Below, piece by piece: positions 32,157 through 40,700 of a stretch of DNA of 50,338 bases; the first letter of the stretch is position 1; every line of letters begins with the position of its first letter. The notes under the pieces were generated by a model. That model was not told the DNA's origin, did no database searches, and was given only the letters and a program-made list of their open reading frames with translations. This DNA comes from Deferrivibrio essentukiensis. GTDB taxonomy: Bacteria; Chrysiogenota; Deferribacteres; Deferribacterales; Deferrivibrionaceae. Both the position numbers and the translations under genes were made by a program. The stretch covers positions 1 to 50,338 of the forward strand of contig NZ_JAJAFU010000019.1 in the NCBI RefSeq assembly GCF_020480685.1, in the 5' to 3' direction.

Positions 32157-32680
32157 AATCTCCTTAAAATCTCATTAATCTTTCTTACCGAAGGGATTTT
32201 AGCCTCGTAAATCACCCTGTTGGATGCGTCAATCATATAAAAATGAGGCCAACTTCTTATCCCATAGCTTTTGGCAACCCCATTTATATTAGCACTATAA
32301 GTTATATTTTCAAGTAATTTATATTTACTCTTTGTAAAAAGTTGTTTCAATTCTTCTACACTTTTTGGCTTCTTAATCAAAACAAATATTTCAATACCCA
32401 TGTGTTGAGCAATTAACTTTAAGTCCGGAATAATCTTTAAATAATAGGGGGAATAAACACTCCCTTTGTCAAAAAAAATAAGAAATTTACTATTCTTATA
32501 GTCGTTTAATAAAAACTCTTTCCCATCCAAAGTGTACAATTTTGTTTCAGGGATAATAACCGATACAGGTAACGGATTATTTAACCTATAAGAATACAAA
32601 AAATAAAAAAGGTATCCAACTATAAGATAAACCAGTAAGTTTTTCCCGCCAAAAAGTCTAGGCCTAGACATTGCAGTCAA
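32153..32680 (-). CDS. Membrane-anchored thioredoxin-fold protein lacking all cysteines (TlpA/AhpC-TSA-like)
   Basis: A 175-residue protein with one N-terminal helix (about 14-31) that anchors a periplasmic TlpA-like domain. The fold pattern is clear: FLIFFDKGSVYSPYYLKIIPDL (67-87) aligns with the FWATWCPPC...PDL strand, and SWPHFYMIDASN (143-154) with the cis-proline strand. The CPPC motif is replaced by SPYY, and the whole protein contains no Cys, so it cannot be a dithiol oxidoreductase. The overlap with trxB implies co-expression. The start is uncertain: TTG 32680 or ATG 32671; neither has a strong ribosome site. Confidence 0.75.
   Translation of the reverse strand: MTAMSRPRLFGGKNLLVYLIVGYLFYFLYSYRLNNPLPVSVIIPETKLYTLDGKEFLLNDYKNSKFLIFFDKGSVYSPYYLKIIPDLKLIAQHMGIEIFVLIKKPKSVEELKQLFTKSKYKLLENITYSANINGVAKSYGIRSWPHFYMIDASNRVIYEAKIPSVRKINEILRRF
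32656..32669. repeat. 14-bp perfect palindrome GTCTAGGCCTAGAC
   Basis: A perfect 14-base palindrome with 8 G/C in an AT-rich genome, inside the first codons of the thioredoxin-fold gene (after the ATG at 32671). With no loop it cannot fold as an RNA hairpin; an operator-like or DNA-modification site is possible, or chance. Confidence 0.5.
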
Positions 32681-32944
32681 TTACCATATATCTGATTCGA
32701 TATCCTTGCAGTATTTAGCCACTAATATATCGTTTACAGTGATATCAAAAATTTTGGGTTTTATGATTGAAGTATCTACCTTTTCCAAAAAAAGTTTTCT
32801 CCCGTTTTCAATCTCTTCCTCCAACACTTCAAACAAATTGTCATTCTCAATCCCTTCTTTTACCTTTTCCTGATTATACAAAAAAATATCGGTAGCTATA
32901 GTCCTTGCAAGTCTCTTGGCCCTTTCAATATCATTTATTTTCAT
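32681..32944 (-). CDS. Small conserved hypothetical protein
   Basis: About 87 residues, mostly helical and charged: ERAKRLARTIATDIFLYNQEKVKEG, then an acidic segment ending in CKDIESDIW. Similar small RxARxIAxDI proteins occur next to housekeeping genes in delta-proteobacteria-like genomes, without known function. ATG 32944 is preferred to ATG 32956 because GGGGG lies just before it. The start overlaps the end of nadC by 14 bases, and the stop is immediately followed by the thioredoxin-fold gene. Confidence 0.65.
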   Translation of the reverse strand: MKINDIERAKRLARTIATDIFLYNQEKVKEGIENDNLFEVLEEEIENGRKLFLEKVDTSIIKPKIFDITVNDILVAKYCKDIESDIW

Positions 32945-33782
32945 ATTTACCCCCATATTTAAGGCTTATATCTACACTTTTAATCCCATGAGTAAGACTA
33001 CCTACAGAAATGTAATCAATATCATAATTTATATAGTTATCAATATTTTTAAGCGTTACCCCTCCGGATACCTCAAGCTTAATCTTTTTGCCTGCAATTT
33101 CTCTTGCCTTGGGGATATCATCAATTTCAAAATTATCAAGCATTATGATATCTACTTCAGCAGCAGCCGCCTCAGCTACCTCTTTTAGATTCCTTGTCTC
33201 AACCTCAATTTTAATAGTTGAGGGAATTTTACTTCTGACAGTTTCAACGGCATTTTTTATTCCCCCTGCCGCATCTATATGATTATCCTTAAGCATAACC
33301 CCGTCAAAAAGCCCAAACCTATGGTTGCTCCCTCCGCCAATCTTAACCGCATATTTTTCCAAAACCCTGTGCCCGGGAGTAGTTTTTCTCGTGTCCAAAA
33401 TTTTAATTTTTGAGCCTTCAAGCTTTTTAACATATCTGTTTGTCTCGGTAGCTATAGCCGAAAGCCTTTGCAAAAAATTTAAAGAAACCCTTTCGCCTGA
33501 CAAAATATATTTGGAATCACCCCTTACAAATCCAAACTTTTCCCCTTTTTTAACAAAGTCGCCATCCTTCTTGACAAAATCTACTTCTATATCTTGATTA
33601 AAATGCCAAAAAACCCTTTTGACAATTTCAGTACCGCAAAGGATAAAATTATCTTTTGCCAAAAAGTAGTATTCACCGTTACCCAAAAACTCAGATATAG
33701 CTTCAGTGGTAATATCTCCATGCCCTAAGTCTTCCTTCAAAGCCAATCTTATCAAATCATCGAGTATCAAAAAATTTAGCAT
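32931..33782 (-). CDS. nadC: Nicotinate-nucleotide pyrophosphorylase (carboxylating)
   Basis: A 283-residue quinolinate phosphoribosyltransferase that makes nicotinate mononucleotide in de novo NAD synthesis. Typical motifs are EDLGHGDITTEA (18-29), LDTRKTTPGHRVLEKYAVKIGGGSNHR near 124-150, LKDNHI and VEVETRN, then MLDNF and SGGVTLKNI. The ATG overlaps the valS stop (ATGCTAA). nadA and nadB are not in the window; NAD metabolism is also represented by the NAD(P)HX repair gene upstream in the same run. Confidence 0.96.
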   Translation of the reverse strand: MLNFLILDDLIRLALKEDLGHGDITTEAISEFLGNGEYYFLAKDNFILCGTEIVKRVFWHFNQDIEVDFVKKDGDFVKKGEKFGFVRGDSKYILSGERVSLNFLQRLSAIATETNRYVKKLEGSKIKILDTRKTTPGHRVLEKYAVKIGGGSNHRFGLFDGVMLKDNHIDAAGGIKNAVETVRSKIPSTIKIEVETRNLKEVAEAAAAEVDIIMLDNFEIDDIPKAREIAGKKIKLEVSGGVTLKNIDNYINYDIDYISVGSLTHGIKSVDISLKYGGKYENK

Positions 33783-36409
33783 AACTTTTCCAATCTCTTT
33801 ATTGAGTTTTCTATCTCTTTCAATTTTACCACAATTTCTTCAAATTTTTGTTTATCTTTTTCGACAACTTCTGCCGGAGCTTTTTTCAGATAGTTTTCAT
33901 TTTGCAGTTTTCCGCCATAAATTTTATAATCTTTTTCCAAAGCAGCCTTTTCTTTTTCCAGCCTTTTAATCTCGGCAGAAATATCCACAAGGCCGCCAAG
34001 AGGTATAAATACAGTGTAATCTTTTGCAACATTCATTGCAGCATTATCCATATCATTTTCAATAAATTGAATATCAGTTACCCTGGCTATCCTCTTTATC
34101 AAGTTTTTATTATCATCAAAAAGTTTTTTTAGATTGCTCTCAACAACTTTAACAGATAAATCAAGCTCTTTAGAAGGTGGGACATTGTATTCCCCCCTAA
34201 TATTTCTGACTTTTGAAATCAGCTCAATAACCTTTTCAATATTATAATATTCATTTTCAAAAACGAAGTTAACTTCAGGATAAACCTCTAACATAATACT
34301 CTCTTTTTTACCCACGAAATTGTAGATATATTCCGTGATAAACGGCATAAATGGATGAAGAATTATTAAAGATTTTTCCAAAACATACCTGGCAACCGCC
34401 ACAGCAGCCTCTTTGTTGTTATCGTTAAAGATTCTGTCTTTTATAAACTCGATATACCAGTCACAAAATTTATTCCAAAAGAAATGATAAACGCTTCCGG
34501 CAGCTTCGTTAAAATCATAAGATTTAATAAATTTTTCAACATTTTCAGAAGTGTTGCGCAATTCTTGTAATATCCATTTGTCTTCATCTTCAAGATTGTA
34601 ATCGCTGATATCTTTGTACTCTTTTTCTTCGGAATTTATCAAAATAAATCTTGATGCATTCCATATTTTATTAATAAATGTGTAATAACCTTCTATTCTA
34701 TCTTCAGATAATTTTATATCTCTCCCCTGTGCGGCAAATGCAGCCAAAGTAAACCTAAAGGCATCTGCACCATATTTATCAATGATAATCAGAGGATCTA
34801 TAACATTCCCTTTTGACTTGCTCATCTTTTGACCAAATTGGTCTCTGACAAGGGCATGAATATAAACATCTTCAAATGGAATATCATCCATAAACTTCAA
34901 GCCCATCATTATCATCCTCGCCACCCAGAAAAACAGAATATCAAAACCTGTGACAAGGCAAGATGTAGGGTAAAATTTTTCCAAAGTTTTAGTTTTTTCA
35001 GGCCAGCCCATAGTAGAAAATGGCCAAAGAGCAGATGAAAACCATGTGTCGAGGACATCGGTCTCTTGAGTTAGCGACCTTGAGTGGCATTTTTCACACT
35101 TAGTCGCATCTTCAAAAGAAACGGTAATATGTTCGCAATCATTACAATACCAAGCAGGAATCCTATGCCCCCACCATATCTGTCTTGAAATACACCAATC
35201 TCTGATATTGTACATCCATTCAAAGTATGTTTTCTCCCAATTTTCAGGTAATATTTTAATCCTTTTCTCTTTTACGGCTTCAATAGCCTTCTCTGCCAAA
35301 GGTTTTATCTTTACAAACCATTGCATAGATATTCTTGGCTCAACTACCGATTTACATCTGTAACAGCTCCCAACACTGTGCTTTAAAGGCTCTTGTTTTT
35401 CAAAAAGTCCGAGCTTAGTCAATTCTTCAACAATTTTCTTTCTCGCTTCAAACCTATCGAATCCGTTGAACTTACCACCATTTTCATTTATTTTCCCCGA
35501 ATCGGTAAGCACATTTATCTCTTTAAGGTTGTGTTTCTTACCCAGCTCAAAGTCATTCGGGTCGTGAGCGGGGGTAACCTTAAGAGCACCCGTCCCAAAA
35601 TCCATTTGCACATACTCATCGGCAATTATTGGAATTTCTCTGTTTAAAATCGGCAATATTACTGTCTTGCCCACAAGATGTTTATACCTTTCATCATCAG
35701 GGTGAACAGCAACTGCAGTATCACCAAGCATAGTTTCAGGTCTGGTGGTAGCAATGCATATCTTTTCTTCAGAACCTTTCACAGGGTAAAGTATATGATA
35801 AAGAAAACTATCCTTTTCTTCATGCTCCACTTCCAAATCACTTAACGCAGTATGACACCTCGGACACCAATTTACTATATAATTAGACCTGTAGATAAGT
35901 CCTTCCTGATAAAGCTGAACAAAGACTTTTCTTACTGCCTTTGACAACCCCTCATCCATGGTAAACCTTTCTCTATCCCAATCACAACTTGCCCCAAGCC
36001 TTTTTAACTGATTTATTATCTGGCCGCCTGATTCTTCTCTCCACTGCCATACCCTTTCAATAAACTTTTCTCTTCCAAGGTCATGTCTGCTTAAGCCCTC
36101 TTTTGCCAACATCTTTTCAACCACATTCTGAGTAGCAATACCTGCATGGTCAGTCCCCGGCAACCAAAGCACCTCAAAACCTTTTAATCTGTGAAATCTT
36201 GCAAGTATATCCTGCAATGTATTGTTTAAGGCATGCCCCATATGAAGAGAGCCTGTAACATTTGGCGGTGGTATTACTATTGAATATTTTGGTTTTTTGG
36301 AATTCTCGTCTGCGTGAAAATATTTTTTTTCAAGCCAGTTTGAGTAAATATCCTTTTCAAACTCCTTGGTATCGATTCTGGTAGGTATCTCCTTGTTACA
36401 ATTGCACAT
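33776..36409 (-). CDS. valS: Valyl-tRNA synthetase
   Basis: An 877-residue class Ia synthetase that charges tRNA-Val. The HIGH motif appears as HMGH at 56-59 (PPNVTGSLHMGHAL) and KMSKS at 528-532. The CP1 editing domain (about 190-350) with TTRPETMLGDTAV is present, and zinc-ribbon cysteines (CPRCHTAL, CNDCEHI, CEKCHS) are visible. The last ~65 residues are the tRNA-binding coiled coil. AAGGAG lies 6 bases before the ATG. Length is normal. Confidence 0.97.
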   Translation of the reverse strand: MCNCNKEIPTRIDTKEFEKDIYSNWLEKKYFHADENSKKPKYSIVIPPPNVTGSLHMGHALNNTLQDILARFHRLKGFEVLWLPGTDHAGIATQNVVEKMLAKEGLSRHDLGREKFIERVWQWREESGGQIINQLKRLGASCDWDRERFTMDEGLSKAVRKVFVQLYQEGLIYRSNYIVNWCPRCHTALSDLEVEHEEKDSFLYHILYPVKGSEEKICIATTRPETMLGDTAVAVHPDDERYKHLVGKTVILPILNREIPIIADEYVQMDFGTGALKVTPAHDPNDFELGKKHNLKEINVLTDSGKINENGGKFNGFDRFEARKKIVEELTKLGLFEKQEPLKHSVGSCYRCKSVVEPRISMQWFVKIKPLAEKAIEAVKEKRIKILPENWEKTYFEWMYNIRDWCISRQIWWGHRIPAWYCNDCEHITVSFEDATKCEKCHSRSLTQETDVLDTWFSSALWPFSTMGWPEKTKTLEKFYPTSCLVTGFDILFFWVARMIMMGLKFMDDIPFEDVYIHALVRDQFGQKMSKSKGNVIDPLIIIDKYGADAFRFTLAAFAAQGRDIKLSEDRIEGYYTFINKIWNASRFILINSEEKEYKDISDYNLEDEDKWILQELRNTSENVEKFIKSYDFNEAAGSVYHFFWNKFCDWYIEFIKDRIFNDNNKEAAVAVARYVLEKSLIILHPFMPFITEYIYNFVGKKESIMLEVYPEVNFVFENEYYNIEKVIELISKVRNIRGEYNVPPSKELDLSVKVVESNLKKLFDDNKNLIKRIARVTDIQFIENDMDNAAMNVAKDYTVFIPLGGLVDISAEIKRLEKEKAALEKDYKIYGGKLQNENYLKKAPAEVVEKDKQKFEEIVVKLKEIENSIKRLEKLC

Positions 36410-36421
36410 TTACTTACTCCT

Positions 36422-36664
36422 TTATGAAATTGTATTTTTACTTATATTTTCCAAGTTTAACGTATTTGACAGCAAATTATTAATTTCTGCCATTTTAAAT
36501 TCAAGTACCTGTAATCGATATTGAAGCATCAAATATGTTTCGTCATCCACATCTTCACTAAGCTTTTCAATGGTATGCTCAAGTTCAGCTACAAATAGAT
36601 TTATGTCTTCAAGACTTTCCTTTAAAACCAAAGTTTTAAATTCATCACTGTTATCCATTCTCAC
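36422..36664 (-). CDS. Small acidic coiled-coil protein
   Basis: An 80-residue protein without recognisable domain. It is a helical, acidic, leucine-rich coiled coil (DINLFVAELEHTIEKL, then LMLQYRLQVLEFKMAEI). GTG 36664 has GGAG 9 bases upstream; ATG 36658 is an alternative. It lies 5 bases after the CPXCG gene and 12 before valS. Coding is supported by the tight spacing on both sides and the ribosome site. Confidence 0.55.
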   Translation of the reverse strand: MRMDNSDEFKTLVLKESLEDINLFVAELEHTIEKLSEDVDDETYLMLQYRLQVLEFKMAEINNLLSNTLNLENISKNTIS

Positions 36665-36669
36665 TTATA

Positions 36670-36864
36670 TTAACTCCAAAACCCTTCATCATCATTAATT
36701 TCATCTATATCTACGTCCTTCAAAAGTACTTTGTCAAACATTTCAGAGCACTCTTTGCACTCGTAGTGCATAATATACCAAACATCATTATCCACTATAA
36801 GTTCAGTAGGCTCAAGCTCTTCAAGACTTTGTTTCCCACAGTACGGGCAAAAAATAGGTTCCAT
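36670..36864 (-). CDS. CPXCG-motif cysteine-rich protein
   Basis: A 64-residue small zinc-binding protein: CPYCGKQ at 6-12 and CKEC at 36-39 form a four-cysteine site, followed by an acidic tail. It matches the CPXCG cysteine-rich family of unknown function. It lies between tsaE (11 bases) and the coiled-coil gene (5 bases). Confidence 0.8.
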   Translation of the reverse strand: MEPIFCPYCGKQSLEELEPTELIVDNDVWYIMHYECKECSEMFDKVLLKDVDIDEINDDEGFWS

Positions 36865-36875
36865 CTCTACCTCAT

Positions 36876-37304
36876 TTAATATATTACGTTAAAAATTCTT
36901 GCATTTTTATCTTTTTCTATTTTAATTTCAACTATATCGTCAAAATACTCTCTCAAATCCAATTTATCAGCCCACTCTATAACCGCAATAGCATCATCTT
37001 CAATGTATTCAAAAAAACCTGTCTGCTCTAACTCTTCTATGCTTTCAATACGATACAAATCAAAGTGCAAAAGCCTTTTTCCTTTTTTTGATTCGTAAGT
37101 ATTTAGTATTGTAAATGTCGGGCTTGATGACCCATCAGCACATCCAAAATATTCAGCCAAATATTTCGTAAAAGTAGTCTTGCCTGCCCCCATCTCCCCA
37201 TTTAAAAAGATTGTACCCCTTTTTTCTGAAACCAAAAGGTTATAAACCCATTTTGCAATCTCTTTCGTATCTTCAAGGCTTAAAGATTTTTTACAATAAT
37301 TCAT
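36876..37304 (-). CDS. tsaE: tRNA threonylcarbamoyladenosine biosynthesis ATPase TsaE
   Basis: A 142-residue P-loop ATPase needed with TsaB and TsaD for t6A37 modification of tRNAs. Walker A is GEMGAGKT (36-43), followed by FTKYLAEYFG, SSPTFTILNTYE, LLHFDLYRI and the C-terminal VIEWADKL. All are characteristic of the family. The ATG overlaps the end of the NAD(P)HX repair gene by 14 bases; this pairing of nnr with tsaE is common in bacteria. Confidence 0.95.
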   Translation of the reverse strand: MNYCKKSLSLEDTKEIAKWVYNLLVSEKRGTIFLNGEMGAGKTTFTKYLAEYFGCADGSSSPTFTILNTYESKKGKRLLHFDLYRIESIEELEQTGFFEYIEDDAIAVIEWADKLDLREYFDDIVEIKIEKDKNARIFNVIY

Positions 37305-38796
37305 TCATTGCCACCCACAGATTGTCGCATAAATCAGAAGCTTTAGGAAACATACAGTTATATTTGGTCTCGATATATTTTCCTGTTTTACCATGTATAT
37401 AAACACCTATTTTACAAGCATCTTCTACACTGTAACCTTGGGAAATAAAAGAAGCTATTAACCCTGTCAACACATCACCACTTCCCCCTTTGGCAAGAGC
37501 TGCACTCCCTTCATTAAATATATAAGACTTACCATCAGGGGTAGTAATTATTGTATCAGCACTTTTTAACACCAAACAAACGGAATGCCTAATTGCAAAA
37601 TCTTTACAAATGTTCAATCTGTCTTTTATTAAATCTTCCTTTGTAAAACCTATCAGTCTGCAAAACTCACCGATATGAGGAGTTAATACTGTTCTGAATG
37701 CCAAATATTCAAACCATTCAGGCTTAATCAGATTGATACCGTCTGCATCTATGACAAGTTTATTTTTTGTCTTCTTAATTATATTTTCTATAAACTTGGC
37801 TGTTTCAGTTCTTGTGCCAAGACCAGGGCCTATTGCCAGGCAGCTTTTATCAGCCGTAAAATCAATTACGGCATCCAAGTCTTTCAATGTTAAAAAATCC
37901 TCTGAAACAGTATTAAAACACATAGCTTCCGGTAAATGTCCATGAAACGCATTAATAAAATTTTTTGGTGTAACAACGGTAGTAAGGCCGCTGCCGGAAT
38001 TGATACAGGCCTTCGCAGATAAAATACCAGCACCTATTTTACCGATTGAGCCGGCAATAATAACGGTATGCCCGTAACTCCCTTTATGTGAGTCAGGTTT
38101 TCTTGGTAAAATTCTTGGGACTGTCTCTTTGTTCAGTAAAAAATTATCCGGCTTTGTGAAAGCAACAGAGCTGTCAGGAATTGATATATTTTTAACGATT
38201 ACTTCTCCACAATATGACTTTGCGGGATACATCACATGTGGCAACTTGGGTCTACAAAAAGTAATTGTTTTAAATGTATTTATATTTGTACCCAAAATTT
38301 CAGAAGAGCTACCACTAAGTCCACTCGGAATATCTATGGAATAAATACGTCTATTTGAAGAATTAATTTTTTGTATAAGGGTTTCAATTTCACCTTCCAC
38401 CCGTCTATTAAGTCCCGTTCCAAAAATAGCATCGATAATTGCATCATATTCTAAAAATTCCAAACTTAAGAAATCATCTTGATAAATCCTCACCGGCAAC
38501 TTTAAAAGTATTTCGTAGTTTGTTTTTGCATCCCCTTTTAAATTATCAGAATTTAATGCAACAACATCTACAAAATATCCTCGGTTTACAAGCTGCCTTG
38601 CCACTGCATAGCCGTCCCCGCCATTGTTTCCCGAACCACACACCACACATATTTTCAAAGAACTATCCAGGTCTTTGGCAATCTCTTCTGCCACTGCAAT
38701 AGCCGCATTTTCCATAAGCACAATGGAAGGAATCTTTAACACCTCTATGGCGTGTTTATCAGCAGCTTCCATCTGTTTGGATAAAAGTATTTCCAC
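37291..38796 (-). CDS. nnr: Bifunctional NAD(P)HX epimerase / ADP- or ATP-dependent dehydratase
   Basis: A 501-residue repair enzyme for hydrated NADH and NADPH. The N-terminal epimerase (YjeF_N, about 1-215) contains CVVCGSGNNGGDGYAVARQL and DAIFGTGL. The C-terminal ribokinase-like dehydratase (about 225-500) contains HKGSYGHTVIIAGS, GPGLG, IDADGIN, LTPHIGEF and the catalytic GGSGDVLTG. The start is GTG, directly after the stop of the heptose kinase gene. Both domains look intact. Confidence 0.95.
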   Translation of the reverse strand: MEILLSKQMEAADKHAIEVLKIPSIVLMENAAIAVAEEIAKDLDSSLKICVVCGSGNNGGDGYAVARQLVNRGYFVDVVALNSDNLKGDAKTNYEILLKLPVRIYQDDFLSLEFLEYDAIIDAIFGTGLNRRVEGEIETLIQKINSSNRRIYSIDIPSGLSGSSSEILGTNINTFKTITFCRPKLPHVMYPAKSYCGEVIVKNISIPDSSVAFTKPDNFLLNKETVPRILPRKPDSHKGSYGHTVIIAGSIGKIGAGILSAKACINSGSGLTTVVTPKNFINAFHGHLPEAMCFNTVSEDFLTLKDLDAVIDFTADKSCLAIGPGLGTRTETAKFIENIIKKTKNKLVIDADGINLIKPEWFEYLAFRTVLTPHIGEFCRLIGFTKEDLIKDRLNICKDFAIRHSVCLVLKSADTIITTPDGKSYIFNEGSAALAKGGSGDVLTGLIASFISQGYSVEDACKIGVYIHGKTGKYIETKYNCMFPKASDLCDNLWVAMNELL

Positions 38797-39780
38797 CTAT
38801 CTCTCCATTTCTGCCATAAGATTAAGTTTATCGGCCAGCTCATTGGGTGTTACGGTCGCAGTCCCCATTTTGCCTACAACAATAGAGCCTGCAAGATTTG
38901 ACAGCTTCATAGCATCTATATAGTTTGCACCGGCAGCAATAGCAGCCGTAAATACTGATATAACCGTATCCCCTGCCCCGGTAACATCAAACACCTCTTT
39001 CGCCAGTGCAGGGACTTTTACCACATTGCCAACACTATCAAAAAAAGCCATCCCTTTGCTCCCTCTCGTAATTAAAAGGGTTTCGGGGTTAAGCCTATTC
39101 ATAATTTTCTTTGCAGCCTTAAGCAAAGTAACGTTATCTTTTATATTTACCCCTGAGCCTTCCGAAGCCTCTTTAGTATTAGGAGTGATACATGTCACCC
39201 CTTTATAAAATTTGAAATTTTCAATCTTCGGGTCAACGGTCAACGGAATTTTATTCTCATTTGCAAGTTTACTCACCATCTCAATCAATTTCTTGGTAAC
39301 CACCCCTTTTCCGTAATCAGAGATAATAATTGCTTTAAATTCTTTGATTCTGTTTTTTAAAAAACTTTCAATCTCTTTTATATGTTTACCCGAAAGCTTT
39401 TTATTATCTTCTACATCATATCTGACAACCTGCTGATTTGACGCAATGACTCTCGTCTTAATACTTGTACGCCTGCCGTCATTAAGAAAAAAAGCATTTA
39501 TCTTTTGAGAAGATATAATATTTCTAAATTTTTTACCGGTTTCATCATCCCCCACAACACCGCACAATGTAACATCTACACCGAGAGACTTTAAGTTTGA
39601 AGATACATTGGCAGCTCCACCGGGGACATGAAGCATATTTGAGACCTTAACTACAGGCACAGGAGCTTCCGGAGATATTCTCTCAACATCACCATAGAGA
39701 AAAACATCCAGCATCAAATCGCCAATTACAAGTATTTTGAGATTTTTAAAACTTTCAATGATTTTAATATAATTGTCCAT
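38797..39780 (-). CDS. hldE/rfaE1: D-glycero-beta-D-manno-heptose-7-phosphate kinase (RfaE domain I)
   Basis: About 327 residues, PfkB/ribokinase fold. The N-terminal VIGDLMLDVFLYGDVERISPE and PGGAANVSSNL, and the C-terminal GAGDTV with catalytic Asp (275 counted from TTG 39792), identify the kinase domain of RfaE/HldE, which makes heptose-1,7-bisphosphate for ADP-heptose and LPS core synthesis. The adenylyltransferase (RfaE2) domain is absent, so a separate gene must supply it, as in many non-enteric bacteria. ATG 39780 is preferred over TTG 39792; it begins one base after the Trm112-like gene's stop. Confidence 0.88.
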   Translation of the reverse strand: MDNYIKIIESFKNLKILVIGDLMLDVFLYGDVERISPEAPVPVVKVSNMLHVPGGAANVSSNLKSLGVDVTLCGVVGDDETGKKFRNIISSQKINAFFLNDGRRTSIKTRVIASNQQVVRYDVEDNKKLSGKHIKEIESFLKNRIKEFKAIIISDYGKGVVTKKLIEMVSKLANENKIPLTVDPKIENFKFYKGVTCITPNTKEASEGSGVNIKDNVTLLKAAKKIMNRLNPETLLITRGSKGMAFFDSVGNVVKVPALAKEVFDVTGAGDTVISVFTAAIAAGANYIDAMKLSNLAGSIVVGKMGTATVTPNELADKLNLMAEMER

Positions 39781-39781
39781 G

Positions 39782-39967
39782 CTAATACTCAAGGCTGTTT
39801 TCTACCTCTTTTGCTTCGTCGATAAGCATAACCGGGATATCTTCCTTTATCTCATAAAGCAACTTGCATGAATCACAGACAATATATTTCTCGTCTTTTG
39901 AAAGCCTGACATCCCCTTTACACTTTGGGCAAGCCAAAATATCAAGCAACTCTTTATTTACAGACAT
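39782..39967 (-). CDS. Trm112-family zinc-ribbon protein
   Basis: A 61-residue protein with two CxxC pairs (CPKCKGDV and CDSCKLLYE) and the signature IPVMLIDEA at the C-terminus, identifying the Trm112/YcaR family. Bacterial members are small zinc proteins often encoded near LPS and lipid A genes, which fits the neighbouring heptose kinase gene. AGGGGTG precedes the ATG. It is the first gene of the 13-gene minus-strand run. Confidence 0.9.
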   Translation of the reverse strand: MSVNKELLDILACPKCKGDVRLSKDEKYIVCDSCKLLYEIKEDIPVMLIDEAKEVENSLEY

Positions 39968-39994
39968 AATACACCCCTTTTGATTAATGAGCCT

Positions 39995-40023
39995 AAAATA
40001 TATATTTTTTTATTATAAGTCAA
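39995..40023 (-). promoter_or_regulatory. Promoter of the 13-gene minus-strand run
   Basis: On the minus strand TTGACT (40023-40018) and TATTTT (40000-39995) are 17 bases apart, about 28 bases before the Trm112-like ATG. No other convincing promoter was seen inside the run, but internal ones cannot be excluded. Confidence 0.4.
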
Positions 40024-40059
40024 ATGTATACTTGAAGTTTGATACATACGATTTTCAGC

Positions 40060-40102
40060 TTGACTTTTTGTGCACGTTTTTTGTATGTAAGTGCTTACTT
40101 AC
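40060..40102 (+). promoter_or_regulatory. TetR-type operator over the efflux operon promoter
   Basis: TTGACT (40060-40065) and a poor -10 near 40084 are overlapped by the inverted repeat GTAAGT-GCTT-ACTTAC (40087-40102), a pattern common for operators of TetR-family efflux regulators. It ends 15 bases before the chosen start of the TetR gene, so autorepression of the whole operon is the likely control. Confidence 0.6.
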
Positions 40103-40117
40103 ACTATGGAGGTATAT

Positions 40118-40687
40118 TTGAGTACAAAGGAAAAAATAATCGATGCGGCATTTGGTCTTTTTTCACAAAAAGGCTACCTCGGCACAACAACAAAAGAGAT
40201 TGCCCTTCACGCAGGTGTCTCTGAAGTCACACTTTTCAGGCATTTTGTTTCAAAGGAGAGCATTTTTGAAGAGGTCATACAGAGTAAATCCTTTTTGCCG
40301 GATTTAAAAAACTTGATTCCAAAACTCGAGAATCTCAGTTTAAAAGATACCCTTCTTGAGATAGCAACTGAAAATATCAAAAAACTCATTATGAAAAAAG
40401 GTGCAATAAAAATTTTCTTCTCGGAAGTAGACAGATATCCGGAGAGAGTAAGAGAAAGCCATAATGCCATGGTGGATGAAATGGTCAGAATTTTGACCAA
40501 ATTTTTAATGTCCAAACTGACAAAATATTCAGACAAAGATATGAAATTAATCACAAAAATGTTTTGGTATATAATTTTCGGCTATTTTCTTGAAAATGAA
40601 ATAATTAAAAACGAAGTTTCAGACTTTGACCTATTAAGAAAAATTTTTGACAGAAAAATAGATTTTTTCCTAAATGGAATTTTATAA
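40118..40687 (+). CDS. TetR-family repressor of the RND efflux operon
   Basis: About 189 residues. The N-terminal helix-turn-helix (KEKIIDAAFGLFSQKGYLGTT, then GVSEVTLFRHFVSKE) is canonical TetR. The C-terminal ligand domain is divergent, as usual. The frame opens at GTG 40091, but that codon lies inside the operator; TTG 40118 has GGAGG (40108-40112) 5 bases upstream and removes ten non-homologous residues. The 3' end overlaps an upstream in-frame ATG of the adaptor gene. The inducer is unknown; envelope-stressing compounds are the usual ligands. Confidence 0.9.
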   Translation: MSTKEKIIDAAFGLFSQKGYLGTTTKEIALHAGVSEVTLFRHFVSKESIFEEVIQSKSFLPDLKNLIPKLENLSLKDTLLEIATENIKKLIMKKGAIKIFFSEVDRYPERVRESHNAMVDEMVRILTKFLMSKLTKYSDKDMKLITKMFWYIIFGYFLENEIIKNEVSDFDLLRKIFDRKIDFFLNGIL

Positions 40688-40700
40688 AAATGGAGGATAT

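Noticed and set aside
32916-33969. Plus-strand frames opposite nadC and valS
   Set aside because: They are shadows of strongly supported minus-strand genes, with serine- and phenylalanine-rich translations typical of antisense frames.
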